A stretch of DNA of 64,000 bases from Sulfuricella sp. T08 (lineage in GTDB: Bacteria > Pseudomonadota > Gammaproteobacteria > Burkholderiales > Sulfuricellaceae), in assembly GCF_000971475.1 (NCBI RefSeq), contig NZ_DF967585.1:62001-126000 (forward strand). Direction: 5' to 3'. Shown here piece after piece: positions 51,959-61,290 of this stretch (its first letter is position 1; each line of letters starts with the position of its first letter). The notes under the pieces were generated by a model. It was not told the origin of the DNA. It made no database searches and was given only the letters and a program-made list of their open reading frames with translations. The translations under genes were made by a program, and so were the position numbers.

Positions 51959-52261
51959 ATGACACAACAAACTTATGTCGGTATCGATCAGGACACCAAC
52001 GCGGGCCTGACCCATCTCGGACGCATGGTGCGCGACGCCTGGGTATTCGGCATCCTGCCCGAAACGGAAACCTGCACGGGATGGGATTCTGCGCGCATGC
52101 AAAACCTGTACGAACAGGTTTATGCCGCCTGGGAACCCTATGCCCATCTGCCCAGCCGTCTGCCTGAAGAGTTGCGCGAGCGGCACACCCGGTTTTATGC
52201 CCAAGCCATCACGGCCGCCCGTGACGAGGGATGGGACCCGGAACTGGGCGAGGACGAATAA
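51959..52261 (+). CDS. Small conserved-looking protein of unknown function
   Basis: A 100-residue acidic, soluble, probably helical protein: NAGLTHLGRMVRDAWVFGIL, GWDSARMQNLYEQVYAAWE and a tail FYAQAITAARDEGWDPELGE. I do not recognise the family. The sequence is clearly protein-like, with no signal peptide or membrane segment. It lies downstream of cbbO on the same strand, separated by a repeat element, so it could be the last gene of the cbb operon. It converges with the next gene, three bases away. Confidence 0.7.
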   Translation: MTQQTYVGIDQDTNAGLTHLGRMVRDAWVFGILPETETCTGWDSARMQNLYEQVYAAWEPYAHLPSRLPEELRERHTRFYAQAITAARDEGWDPELGEDE

Positions 52262-52264
52262 GGC

Positions 52265-52675
52265 TTACTTGCGCTCGGGCGCGGGAAACTTGATCACCCG
52301 CGCCGCGCCGTCAAAGCGCCCCTTTGCAGCCAAATCGTTCAGGGCGCGGGGCAGTTCAACTTGCAGGCGTTCCATGAGTTGCGCCGCATCGGGCTGGTAA
52401 TAAACCGCCTGGTATGGAACCGGATCGTCGAGGGAGGCGCGCGTCTGGGGACGAAATTCCTGCCAGGCGATGTCGATCCAGCATTTGCGCTCGCCATCGA
52501 GGAACACGAATTCCTCCGCATCCAGAATCGCCAGGTACTGCATGGCGCGGATCGGGACGAACAGACAGCCGGAAGGACTGCGGGCGAGCAAGGTATGCGC
52601 CAGGTTGTAGGTTGCGGCTGGCAGAAAGCGGGGTTCGCGCGCTAGTTCAGTGTTGCGATAGCAGCTGATTTCCAT
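52265..52675 (-). CDS. Hypothetical protein
   Basis: A 136-residue protein without signal peptide or membrane segment. It contains SPSGCLFVPIRAMQYLAILD, EEFVFLDGERKCWIDIAWQE and a C-terminal LNDLAAKGRFDGAARVIKFP. The strand pattern suggests a compact alpha/beta domain. I cannot assign a family. GGAG precedes the start. It is the only minus-strand gene between the cbb and pur genes, and its start region is back to back with psiE. Confidence 0.7.
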   Translation of the reverse strand: MEISCYRNTELAREPRFLPAATYNLAHTLLARSPSGCLFVPIRAMQYLAILDAEEFVFLDGERKCWIDIAWQEFRPQTRASLDDPVPYQAVYYQPDAAQLMERLQVELPRALNDLAAKGRFDGAARVIKFPAPERK

Positions 52676-52757
52676 GAGTGCTCCATGAGTATGGGCAAGT
52701 ATGCAATAATTTCAGAACAAATTATCCCTGCTTTGCACGAGCTTGAGGAGATGAACG

Positions 52758-53186
52758 ATGAAAAAACCGATCCAGGCATTCAACAAGTGGATGCTCTCGC
52801 TGGTGGAGCACATCGGCCTGCTGGTAATCGCCATTGCCACAGTGTACGCCATGGCAAGCGAAGTCATGGTCATGGTGCGGGCAGCGCAGGTAACCCTGGC
52901 CGACCTGCTGCTGTTATTCCTCTACCTGGAAGTGCTGGCGATGGTCGGGCTGTATTACGGGACAGGCAAGCTGCCAGTGCGCTTCCCCCTTTATATCGGC
53001 ATGGTGGCGCTGGCGCGCTACCTGATCCTGGACATGAAGGCCATGGACGACTGGCGCATGCTCGCTGTGAGCGGCTCGATCCTGATGCTGACGGTGGCGG
53101 TACTGCTGATCCGTTTTGGCCATGTCCGCTATCCGTATCCGGGTGACGAGCCGGCTGCAGAGTTACACAACACTATTAAAAACTGA
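52758..53186 (+). CDS. psiE: PsiE-family phosphate-starvation-inducible membrane protein
   Basis: A 142-residue protein with four hydrophobic segments. It carries the PsiE pattern: an acidic, hydrophobic middle LADLLLLFLYLEVLAMVGLY, then KLPVRFPLYIGMVALARYL and DDWRMLAVSGSILMLT. PsiE is induced by phosphate starvation in E. coli, and its role is not known. AGGAG precedes ATG 52758. It lies 18 bases before purC on the same strand and may be read into the purine genes. No PHO box was identified. Confidence 0.85.
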   Translation: MKKPIQAFNKWMLSLVEHIGLLVIAIATVYAMASEVMVMVRAAQVTLADLLLLFLYLEVLAMVGLYYGTGKLPVRFPLYIGMVALARYLILDMKAMDDWRMLAVSGSILMLTVAVLLIRFGHVRYPYPGDEPAAELHNTIKN

Positions 53187-53204
53187 GACTTACGGAACCT
53201 TGCC

Positions 53205-54095
53205 ATGACTACACCCATGTATCAATCCAGCATCGAAAGCCTGCCCCTGCTCAACCGCGGCAAGGTGCGCGACATCTACGCCGTAGACGACAAGCACCTG
53301 CTGATTGTCACCACCGACCGCCTTTCCGCCTTCGACGTCATCCTCCCTACGCCGATTCCCGGCAAAGGCGAGGTGCTGACCAAAATCTCCGATTTCTGGT
53401 TTTCCAGACTCGGCCACATCATCCCCAACCAGCTTACCGGCATCGCGCCTGAAAGTGTGGTGGCGGACAATGAAAAGGACCAGGTGGCAGGGCGGGCGAT
53501 CGTGGTGAAAAAACTCAAGCCTCTGCCGATCGAGGCCATCGTGCGCGGCTACCTGGTCGGCTCGGGCTGGAAGGAGTACAAGGCAAGCCGTAGCGTCTGT
53601 GGCATTCCCCTGCCTGCGGACCTGCGTGAAGCCGACAGGCTGCCGCAGCCGCTGTTCACCCCCTCCACCAAGGCGGAAGAAGGTGCCCACGACGAGAACA
53701 TCAGCTTCGAGAAGACGGAAGAACTGCTCGGCAAGGCACTGGCCGCGCAGGTGCGAGACGCCACCATCGCCTTGTACCAGGCAGCGGCGGAGTATGCGCT
53801 CAGCAAAGGCATCATCATTGCCGATACCAAATTCGAGTTCGGACTGGATGGCGCGGGCAAGCTGCATTTGATCGACGAGGCGCTGACGCCGGACTCCTCC
53901 CGTTTCTGGCCGGCTGACCAATACCAACCCGGTTCCAATCCACCCAGCTTCGACAAGCAGTACGTGCGCGACTGGCTGGAAAGCAGCGGCTGGAACAAGC
54001 AAGCCCCGGCTCCCGAACTTCCGCCCGACGTGGCCGTCAAAACCGGCGAGAAATACCGTGAGGCATTGAAGCGCCTGACGGATGCCAACCCATGA
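53205..54095 (+). CDS. purC: SAICAR synthase
   Basis: This enzyme joins CAIR and aspartate with ATP to form SAICAR in purine synthesis. The 296-residue product has the expected [54 protein letters not shown] and [14 protein letters not shown] motifs. It is the longer form (about 290-300 residues) common in betaproteobacteria. Its stop overlaps the start of a carbonic anhydrase gene by four bases, and purE follows that. So the enzyme that uses CAIR, a carbonic anhydrase, and the enzyme that makes CAIR are in one operon. Confidence 0.97.
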   Translation: MTTPMYQSSIESLPLLNRGKVRDIYAVDDKHLLIVTTDRLSAFDVILPTPIPGKGEVLTKISDFWFSRLGHIIPNQLTGIAPESVVADNEKDQVAGRAIVVKKLKPLPIEAIVRGYLVGSGWKEYKASRSVCGIPLPADLREADRLPQPLFTPSTKAEEGAHDENISFEKTEELLGKALAAQVRDATIALYQAAAEYALSKGIIIADTKFEFGLDGAGKLHLIDEALTPDSSRFWPADQYQPGSNPPSFDKQYVRDWLESSGWNKQAPAPELPPDVAVKTGEKYREALKRLTDANP

Positions 54096-54730
54096 GCCAT
54101 ATCGAAAAATTGGTTGACGGCTTCAAACGCTTCCGCAGCAACAATTATGAAGAAAATCACAACCTCTTCGACCGCCTTACCAAGCAGGGCCAGTCGCCCA
54201 AGACGATCGTGGTGGGATGTTGCGATTCCAGGGTGGATCCCGCCATTGTCACCGACTGCGACCCTGGCGATTTATTCATCATTCGCAACGTGGCCAACCT
54301 GGTGCCGCCGTTCGAGACCAGCGGCAACTATCATGGCACCAGCGCAGCGCTGGAGTTCGGGGTGCGAAATCTGGAAGTGGAAAACATTATCGTGCTGGGA
54401 CATGCCCACTGTGGCGGCATCCGGGCATTGCTGAACGAGACACCCGGCGCTGAACCTCAGGAAGGGTTTGTGACCAACTGGATGAGAGTTGCCGCCAATG
54501 CGCGCAACCGTGTCCTGTCCCGGATGCATGGTGAATCACAGGAATACCAGCAGCGCGCCTGCGAGCAGGAGGCCATTCTGGTTTCCCTGGATAATTTACT
54601 GACTTTTCCCTGGATACTGAAGCGCGTCGCCCAGAAGAAACTGGTGTTGCATGGCTGGTATTTTGATCTGGAGCATGGTGAATTGCTCCACTACAACTCG
54701 GACAGCAAACGCTTTGAAGCCTTTTCCTGA
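54092..54730 (+). CDS. Beta-carbonic anhydrase (canonical)
   Basis: A 212-residue canonical beta-carbonic anhydrase. The zinc ligands are C43 ([10 protein letters not shown]), H104 and C107 ([10 protein letters not shown]), with the D45/R47 dyad and the [10 protein letters not shown] loop. It interconverts CO2 and bicarbonate in the cytoplasm. ATG 54092 overlaps the purC stop (ATGA), so translation is coupled to purC, and purE starts 35 bases downstream. Beta-carbonic anhydrases near purine genes could supply the one-carbon substrate of AIR carboxylation; this is inference from position. Confidence 0.95.
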   Translation: MSHIEKLVDGFKRFRSNNYEENHNLFDRLTKQGQSPKTIVVGCCDSRVDPAIVTDCDPGDLFIIRNVANLVPPFETSGNYHGTSAALEFGVRNLEVENIIVLGHAHCGGIRALLNETPGAEPQEGFVTNWMRVAANARNRVLSRMHGESQEYQQRACEQEAILVSLDNLLTFPWILKRVAQKKLVLHGWYFDLEHGELLHYNSDSKRFEAFS

Positions 54731-54765
54731 CACAAATACCCTGAAACGCATTTGGAGAATTTAGC

Positions 54766-55311
54766 ATGCAGAAATCACGCAATGCAAAAAAGCCGCCTAC
54801 CGGTGTTAGCGGCAAAACGTTGGTCGGGATTGTCACCGGCAGCCCCAATGACCTGCCCACCGTAGTCAAGGTGCGCGACACCCTGACCGAACTGGGTATC
54901 CCCAGCGAAATCGTGGTGGCTTCCGCCCACCGCACCCCGGATAAGGTGCTGGCTTACCTCAAGCGCGCCCATGAGGAAGACGTACAGGTGCTGATCGGCT
55001 GCGCCGGCGTGGCCGCCCATCTGGCCGGTGTAATCGCCGGCCACACCCGCCTGCCGGTGATCGGCCTGCCGCTCTCGGGCGGAATCATGTCCGGCCTGGA
55101 CGCCCTGCTCTCTACAGTGCAGATGCCGCCGGGCGTGCCCGTTGCCACGGTGGCGGTGGATGGCGCCAAGAATGCCGCCATGCTGGCCGCCCGGATCCTG
55201 GCGCTGAAATTCCCGGAAATAAATCAAGCACTGGAAGATGCGGCCAAGAAGGAACGCGCACGCTACGACCAGACCGCGGATGAAGCACTGGCAAAACTGA
55301 CGACAAAATAA
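54766..55311 (+). CDS. purE: N5-CAIR mutase / AIR carboxylase PurE
   Basis: The 181-residue PurE protein has VASAHRTPDKVLAYL, IGCAGVAAHLAGVIAG and SGLDALLSTVQMPPGVPVAT, matching class I enzymes that use N5-CAIR from PurK. However, the N-terminal loop is TGSPNDL rather than the usual MGSxSD. No purK lies beside it; a carbonic anhydrase lies directly upstream instead. GGAGAA precedes the start. Class I by overall pattern, with the loop difference worth noting. Confidence 0.93.
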   Translation: MQKSRNAKKPPTGVSGKTLVGIVTGSPNDLPTVVKVRDTLTELGIPSEIVVASAHRTPDKVLAYLKRAHEEDVQVLIGCAGVAAHLAGVIAGHTRLPVIGLPLSGGIMSGLDALLSTVQMPPGVPVATVAVDGAKNAAMLAARILALKFPEINQALEDAAKKERARYDQTADEALAKLTTK

Positions 55312-55321
55312 GGAAACCACC

Positions 55322-56494
55322 ATGCCCCTGGTCCACTCCGCCGACATGCTCAACCACGCCTACCGCCACAATTACGCGGTCGGGGCGTTCGGGGTGGTTA
55401 ACCTGGATTTTCTGGAAGGGGTCATGCAGGCTGCGGAGAACTGCCGCGCTCCAGTCATCATCAACCTGATCGAAGCCCATTTCACTCATTACGATTTCGA
55501 ACTGCTGATGCCCTCCGTCTTGACGGCGGCGCGGCGTGCCAAGATACCGGTGGCGATCCATCTCGACCACGGCATCAGCATCGAATCGGCCCAGCGCGGC
55601 ATCCAGGCTGGCTGCAACGGGGTGATGGTGGATACCTCGCTGCTGCCCCTGGACGAGAATCTCAAGCTCACCCGGGAGGTCGTCGCCATGGCCCATTCCT
55701 GCGGTGTAGCGGTGGAGGGAGAACTGGGCTACGTGCCAGAAACCGCGGAAGAGGGCGTGGAAACCAATCCGGAAGGACTGGCCTATACCCTGCCGGCCGA
55801 AGCCAGGGCCATGGTGGAACGCACCGGCATTGACAGCCTGGCGGTATCGATCGGCACCGTGCATGGCCGCATGAAGGGCACCCCAAAACTGGATTTCACG
55901 CGGCTAGCCAAGGTCAGCGAGGCAGCCGGCATCCCGCTGGTAATCCACGGCGGCACCGGTCTTTCCGACGATCAGTGCAGAAAGTTGATCGCCTATGGCG
56001 TGGCCAAGATCAACTACTACACGGCACTGTCGGAAACCGCCGCCGAATACATCAAAACTCACGCCACCCCAGACAGGAAAAGCTATAAAGCCATCACCGG
56101 CGGCGTAAGGAGCGCCATCCGCGAAGAAGTGGAGCGCTGCATCCACGCCTGGGGTAGCAGCGGCCGCGCCGCGGAAGTGCTGGAGCAATGCCGGCCGTGG
56201 CGTGAAGTCGAGCACGTGGTGATGTACAATGCGCCTGAACCGCTATCCGCAAACGCCATCGATTTGATGACCCGCCAGGGTAGGGAAACCTTGGCCGCCA
56301 TCCCCGGCGTGCGGCGCGTACTGGCGGGCACGGTCGCCAACGGTAACGGCAAGTATTGCTGGCTGGTCCGCCTCGCCAGCCCGGTAGTGATTGAGAGCTT
56401 TAACCAGCACCCCAAACAAGCCCAATTTGCCAAATACCTCTCCCAGCATGGCACCCTGGAGCGGGCTGCCCTCAATTTCGAGCTGCGCGAGTAA
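55322..56494 (+). CDS. Class II fructose-bisphosphate-aldolase-family protein with C-terminal Dabb-like domain
   Basis: The first 285 residues or so are a class II (zinc) aldolase of the FBP/tagatose-bisphosphate family: YAVGAFGVVNLDFLEGVMQA, AIHLDHG, VEGELGYV, SIGTVHG, LVIHGGTGL and INYYTALS. The last 80 or so residues (VEHVVMYNAPEPLS, IPGVRRVLAG, FNQHPKQAQFAKYLS) look like a Dabb stress-responsive alpha/beta barrel, an addition not usual for aldolases. AAGGAAA precedes ATG 55322, ten bases after purE. It could serve the Calvin cycle or gluconeogenesis, but the substrate may differ from fructose bisphosphate. Confidence 0.85.
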   Translation: MPLVHSADMLNHAYRHNYAVGAFGVVNLDFLEGVMQAAENCRAPVIINLIEAHFTHYDFELLMPSVLTAARRAKIPVAIHLDHGISIESAQRGIQAGCNGVMVDTSLLPLDENLKLTREVVAMAHSCGVAVEGELGYVPETAEEGVETNPEGLAYTLPAEARAMVERTGIDSLAVSIGTVHGRMKGTPKLDFTRLAKVSEAAGIPLVIHGGTGLSDDQCRKLIAYGVAKINYYTALSETAAEYIKTHATPDRKSYKAITGGVRSAIREEVERCIHAWGSSGRAAEVLEQCRPWREVEHVVMYNAPEPLSANAIDLMTRQGRETLAAIPGVRRVLAGTVANGNGKYCWLVRLASPVVIESFNQHPKQAQFAKYLSQHGTLERAALNFELRE

Positions 56495-56576
56495 ATCATC
56501 CCCATCACCTTGCGCGTGACTGCCAGACCGAGGCAAGGGCGTGCCGCAAGGCGGCTTTAATCTTGAAAGAACCATC

Positions 56577-59384
56577 ATGTCCAGAATCCCCGGCGATGCC
56601 CAGTTGCGCGCCCGCGTAAAATTGTTCGGCAACATACTCGGCAACGTGCTGCGTCCCCTGCAGGACGGACGCGTACTGGATGCAGTGGAAGCCCTGCGCA
56701 TAGGCTATATCGGCCTGCGAAAAAAAGATTCCCCACAGCGGCGGCAGCGCCTGGAGAAAATCATCGAATCCCTGGATGCGGAAACGCTCACCCATGTGGT
56801 GCGGGCATTCAGCATTTACTTCAGCCTGGTCAGCCTGGCCGAGGAATCCTTCCAGCACCAAACCCGCCGCGCCCAAGTGCAGCGTGGCGGTCCCTTGTGG
56901 CAGGGCTCTTTCGACGCCACCCTCAGGGAGTTCCATGATCAGGGCATCAGCGCCGCCGAACTCCAGGCCCTGCTCGACCAAGCTGCCTACATCCCGGTAT
57001 TTACGGCGCACCCCACAGAAGCCAAGCGCCGCACCGTCATGGAACATCTGCGCCACATCTTTCTCGCCGCCGAGCAACTGGACGATCCGCGCCTCAGCAA
57101 GGAGCCGCGCCTTGAACTGATCGGGCAGCTGGAGCAGCAAATACAGACCTTGTGGAAGACCGATGAAGTGCGATCCCAGAAACCGCAGGTCCGGGACGAA
57201 ATCAAGAACGGGCTGTACTACTTCCGCGAAAGTTTATTCAAGGCCGTGCCGGAAACCTACCGCTACCTGGAAAAGGCCATCCAGCGCACCTATGGGCCAG
57301 AGCTGGTGGAGGGCCAGCGTATCCGGGTGCCGAGCATTCTGCGCTTTGGTTCATGGATCGGCGGCGACCGTGACGGCAATCCCTTCGTCACGCCCGAAAC
57401 CACCGTCCTCGCCCTGCGCTTGCAAAAGAGGGAAATCCTGCGCCATTACCTGCTTGAAATAAGAAATCTCAGCCACGTGCTGACGCACTCGAAACGCCTG
57501 TGCACAATCAGCGAATCGATGGCTGACAGCTTGGCGCAGGACGAGCAGAGTTTCACCGCTGCCTTCGGCGATTTCCCCCAGCATTTCAGCCAGGAACCCT
57601 ACCGCCGCAAGCTTTACGTGATGCAGCACCGGCTACGCCACAACCTGAACGCGGTGGACGCCCATCTTGAAGGCCAGAGCGACACCCCGTTTACGGACGG
57701 CTATCAGTCAGAACAGGAATTCCTCGCCGATCTCTACCTGATCCGCGATTCGCTCCTCAGCCATGGCGACCACGGCGCCGCTCACGGCGAACTGCAGGAC
57801 CTGATCCGCAAGGCGGAAACTTTTGGCTTTTACCTGGTGCACCTCGATATCCGTCAGGAATCGACCCGCCATAGCGAAGCCGTTGCCGAACTGCTGGCAC
57901 AACAGCCGGGGCTGCCGGATTACAACGTACTGAACGAAACCGGCCGGCTCGAAATACTGGCTGACCTGATCGCCCGCACCCAGAACCTTGAAATTGACCG
58001 GAGCAGACTCAGCGACGCCACTCGCGAGACCTTCGAAGTGTTTGAAGTAATGGCACGCATGCGCCATGAAATCAGCCCCAGAGCCTTCGGCTCCTATGTT
58101 ATCTCGATGACCCATGCCGCCAGCCACGTCATGGAAGTCATGCTCCTCGCCAGTCTGGCCGGGCTGGCCGGCTACAACGGTCGCGACTGGTTCTGCATGA
58201 TCGGCATCTCCCCCCTGTTCGAGACCATAGTCGACCTGGAACATATCCAGCCGGTAATGACGGCGCTCCTCGACAACCCGACTTATGCGGCGCTGCTCCG
58301 CTGCTCCGGCAACCTGCAGGAAGTGATGCTGGGCTATTCCGACTCGGCCAAGGACGGCGGCATTCTGGCCTCGGCCTGGTCGCTCTACGACGCGCAGATC
58401 AAGATCACCGCCCTGGCTAAGTCACGCGGCATCCAATGCCGCCTGTTCCATGGACGCGGCGGCACGGTCGGACGCGGCGGCGGCCCGACCCATGAAGCCA
58501 TCCTTTCCCAGCCTGAAGGCACCGTGCGCGGCCAGATCAAACTCACCGAACAGGGCGAGGTGCTGTCATTCAAATACAGCAACGCAGAAACCGCATCCTA
58601 CGAATTATCGATGGGGATGACCGGCCTGCTCAAGGCGAGCACCAGCCTGATCCGCGAAGAGGCCAGGGATCGCCGGAATTACCTCGACATCATGGACAGG
58701 CTGGCGGAAGACGGCGAAGCGGCATTCCGCGGCCTGACCGACCAAACACCGGGCTTTATCGACTATTTCTACGAAGCCACGCCATTGACCGAAATCGGCC
58801 TGCTCAACATCGGCTCGCGCCCCTCCCATCGCAAGAAGGGCGACCGCTCCAAGGGGTCGGTACGGGCCATCGCCTGGATATTCAGCTGGGCCCAGTCGCG
58901 TCACACCATGCCAGCCTGGTTCGGCATCGGCACCGCGCTGCAGCACTGGCGCAGCAACGATCCGGAACGCCTCGCCACGCTGCAGCGCATGCATCAGGAA
59001 TGGCCATTTTTCCGCGCACTGCTCAGTAACACCCAGATGGCCCTGTTCAAGGCCGACATGAACATTGCGGCCCGCTATGCGGAACTGGCCGAAAACCGGG
59101 AAACCGCCAATGCGATCTACCAGACGATCAGCGATGAATATTACCGTACCGTCGACCAGGTGCTGCGTATAGCAGATGCCACCAGCCTGATGCAGGAAAC
59201 ACCTGAGAGCGCTTTGTCGCTTGCTCGCCGCAACCCGTATCTGGATCCGCTTAACCATATCCAGGTCGTGCTGCTGAAACGCTACCGCGACGAAAACCTG
59301 CCACAATCGGAACGCGACAGCTGGCTCAGACCCCTGCTGCGCTCGATCAACGCCATTGCTGCCGGATTGCGAAACACCGGTTGA
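56577..59384 (+). CDS. ppc: Phosphoenolpyruvate carboxylase
   Basis: The 935-residue enzyme adds bicarbonate to PEP to make oxaloacetate. Catalytic and signature segments are FTAHPTEAKRRTVMEHL with the essential His, GSWIGGDRDGNPFVTPET, LGYSDSAKDGGIL and LFHGRGGTVGRGGGPTHEAI. The C-terminus ends in LNHIQVVLLKRYRDE and a short NTG tail. I start at ATG 56577 because the family begins shortly before its sequence; the longer frame from 56541 has no ribosome-binding site. It replenishes the citric-acid cycle intermediates needed for biosynthesis in an autotroph. Confidence 0.97.
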   Translation: MSRIPGDAQLRARVKLFGNILGNVLRPLQDGRVLDAVEALRIGYIGLRKKDSPQRRQRLEKIIESLDAETLTHVVRAFSIYFSLVSLAEESFQHQTRRAQVQRGGPLWQGSFDATLREFHDQGISAAELQALLDQAAYIPVFTAHPTEAKRRTVMEHLRHIFLAAEQLDDPRLSKEPRLELIGQLEQQIQTLWKTDEVRSQKPQVRDEIKNGLYYFRESLFKAVPETYRYLEKAIQRTYGPELVEGQRIRVPSILRFGSWIGGDRDGNPFVTPETTVLALRLQKREILRHYLLEIRNLSHVLTHSKRLCTISESMADSLAQDEQSFTAAFGDFPQHFSQEPYRRKLYVMQHRLRHNLNAVDAHLEGQSDTPFTDGYQSEQEFLADLYLIRDSLLSHGDHGAAHGELQDLIRKAETFGFYLVHLDIRQESTRHSEAVAELLAQQPGLPDYNVLNETGRLEILADLIARTQNLEIDRSRLSDATRETFEVFEVMARMRHEISPRAFGSYVISMTHAASHVMEVMLLASLAGLAGYNGRDWFCMIGISPLFETIVDLEHIQPVMTALLDNPTYAALLRCSGNLQEVMLGYSDSAKDGGILASAWSLYDAQIKITALAKSRGIQCRLFHGRGGTVGRGGGPTHEAILSQPEGTVRGQIKLTEQGEVLSFKYSNAETASYELSMGMTGLLKASTSLIREEARDRRNYLDIMDRLAEDGEAAFRGLTDQTPGFIDYFYEATPLTEIGLLNIGSRPSHRKKGDRSKGSVRAIAWIFSWAQSRHTMPAWFGIGTALQHWRSNDPERLATLQRMHQEWPFFRALLSNTQMALFKADMNIAARYAELAENRETANAIYQTISDEYYRTVDQVLRIADATSLMQETPESALSLARRNPYLDPLNHIQVVLLKRYRDENLPQSERDSWLRPLLRSINAIAAGLRNTG

Positions 59385-59405
59385 TTTTAGGGATTTCAGA
59401 ATAAA

Positions 59406-59421
59406 ATTGGTGCACACCAAT
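59406..59421. promoter_or_regulatory. Perfect 16-bp palindrome upstream of the cobalamin adenosyltransferase gene
   Basis: ATTGGTGCACACCAAT is a perfect palindrome between ppc and the next gene, 33 bases before its start. It may be an operator. No known consensus was matched. Confidence 0.35.
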
Positions 59422-59454
59422 CCGCAGCTTTATTACTTTCGCCAGGACTGAATC

Positions 59455-59991
59455 ATGCGCCTCAGCAAAATCACTACCCGCACCGGCGACGACGGCACCA
59501 CCGGCCTTGCCGACGGCAGCCGCCTGTCCAAGGACAGCCCGCGCATCGAAGCCATCGGTGCGGTGGACGAACTCAATAGCCAGATCGGATTGCTGCTGAC
59601 GGAGGAACTCCCGCTGGAGGTGCGAGACTGCCTCGCCGCCATCCAGCACGATTTGTTCGACCTGGGCGGCGAACTGGCGCTGCCGCAACGCCCCGCCATC
59701 ACCGATACACAGGTGGCAAGGCTGGAAATGCTGACCGGGCAATTCAACGCCGACCTGTCCTCGCTCAAGGAATTCATCCTGCCCGGCGGCAGCCGCTCAG
59801 CAGCACTGTGCCATGTCGCCCGCACCATCTGCCGCCGCACCGAGTGCGCCTGCGTGCGGTTGAACCATGTGGAAACGCTAGCGCCCTTCCTGCTGCAATA
59901 TCTCAACCGCCTGTCCGACCTGCTGTTCGTACTTGCCCGCGTCATCAACCGCGACGATGGGGTTGGCGAAACGCTGTGGCAGAAACGCTGA
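59455..59991 (+). CDS. PduO-type cob(I)alamin adenosyltransferase
   Basis: The 178-residue product transfers adenosyl from ATP to cob(I)alamin or corrinoids. It shows the PduO signature: an N-terminal KITTRTGDDGTTGLADGSRL, the ATP-binding RIEAIGAVDELNSQIGLLL, and later RTICRRTECACV and LNRLSDLLFVLAR. Its length matches the family. It stands near, but on the opposite strand to, btuF, cobC and the CobD/CbiB-like gene, which together suggest corrinoid uptake and conversion. Confidence 0.94.
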   Translation: MRLSKITTRTGDDGTTGLADGSRLSKDSPRIEAIGAVDELNSQIGLLLTEELPLEVRDCLAAIQHDLFDLGGELALPQRPAITDTQVARLEMLTGQFNADLSSLKEFILPGGSRSAALCHVARTICRRTECACVRLNHVETLAPFLLQYLNRLSDLLFVLARVINRDDGVGETLWQKR

Positions 59992-60177
59992 CGATCCTCA
60001 GTAATATAACAAACAACCGGGCGCAAATTACCCATTTGACATACACGGCTTGGTGCTGTCTATAGTGACCGGGTAACTGCACCCCTGCGGTATCTGACTG
60101 CAAAGGGGCAATTGCCGAAATAATCTGGATGTAAAAACTTCAGAAAGTTAATTGAAAGATAATCAAGTCTGAACCTC

Positions 60178-61107
60178 TCACCCTCTGGCCGCCACCAGAC
60201 TCAAATCAGGCTGCGACGGGACCGGCTCCATGTTCGGCGGGAAGCTGACCCGGTCGATTTCGTTGCCGTCCCCATTGCGGTAGATCAGTTCGCTGGTTTC
60301 AAAATTGAAATCGGGGTGGCGCGGATCTTTCCACTGGTCGAGAAAGTGCTTGTAAAAGGGCGCGAAAAACCCGCGCTGGGGGTTGTCATGCTGTAGCCCG
60401 AATACATACTCCGGCTGGGTCTTGACCTCGTGGCCGTCATGGCAGTACTGGACCCAGACATATTCGCCGGTCACCACCAGCTTCCAGAATGGCGGCTCTT
60501 CATAGAATTTGAGTTTGACCTTTTTTCCTGCGGCGGCAAGCTTGCGCAGATAGGCGATGCTCACCTCCGTTTCCTGGCGAAAGGCTTGGAGCATGGCCTC
60601 CGGGTCTTCCAGCGATTGGGCCCGGCTAGCGATACCTTTGCCATAGGGGTTTGCCAGCATCACACGAATTTCATACGCCAATTCCAGCGGCTTCTGCAAC
60701 TCGCTGTTTTCCGAGCTGAAGGTGTCGCCGGTGATCGACATGATGTACACGTCACGCGCGCTGGCAATCTTCTTGCGCATATCCCGCTCCTTCCAGCGCG
60801 ACATCCAGCCACGCCCCTCCCGTGCATACACAAGCGATGCGATCTTGTTCATGTGCATGCTGCGCCGTCCGTCCCAGGCGATCTTCGAGATGTTGAACAG
60901 CAGCACCAGCACCGTAGCAAAGCTGATTTCCGTGATCATCAGCAATTGCGAGTTGTCTTCTACCTTCGGCCACCAATAAAACAGGATGTATTTCGCCACC
61001 ACCGGCAGGGAAAAAGCGATACCCACCGCCAGCAGAGTAATCAGCACATGGGAGAAGGCGTGATGGATGCCCTCGGTGAAGCTGTGAAAATGTTTGTTGT
61101 GGTCCAC
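60178..61107 (-). CDS. Two-TM protein with a large cytoplasmic domain
   Basis: A 309-residue protein with two membrane helices near the N-terminus (HVLITLLAVGIAFSLPVVA and ISFATVLVLLFNIS), followed by a soluble domain of about 230 residues. That domain has a PLD-superfamily-like layout: ARDVYIMSITGDTF, EIRVMLANPYGKGIA, VSIAYLRKLAAAGKKVKLKF and KLVVTGEYVWVQY. The HxKx4D catalytic motif of phospholipase D is absent, so binding or regulation is likelier than hydrolysis. I start at GTG 61107, with a strong AAGGAGGT upstream; the longer frame to 61218 has no ribosome-binding site. Function unknown. Confidence 0.75.
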   Translation of the reverse strand: MDHNKHFHSFTEGIHHAFSHVLITLLAVGIAFSLPVVAKYILFYWWPKVEDNSQLLMITEISFATVLVLLFNISKIAWDGRRSMHMNKIASLVYAREGRGWMSRWKERDMRKKIASARDVYIMSITGDTFSSENSELQKPLELAYEIRVMLANPYGKGIASRAQSLEDPEAMLQAFRQETEVSIAYLRKLAAAGKKVKLKFYEEPPFWKLVVTGEYVWVQYCHDGHEVKTQPEYVFGLQHDNPQRGFFAPFYKHFLDQWKDPRHPDFNFETSELIYRNGDGNEIDRVSFPPNMEPVPSQPDLSLVAARG

Positions 61108-61290
61108 GATGCAACCTCCTTTTTGAAATAAGCGTGCCAGCCGAAAAACGGCGGCAACTTTGATCGGGAATAAGCGAGGGGGGAATGGGTTGAAGCGATC
61201 TCCCACGCACACCACCAATAGGTGTGGGGAAACTTGAGTAAATTGATTGTACTTTATACCGGACTCGGGCGCCGCGTTTGTTACGAAAAA

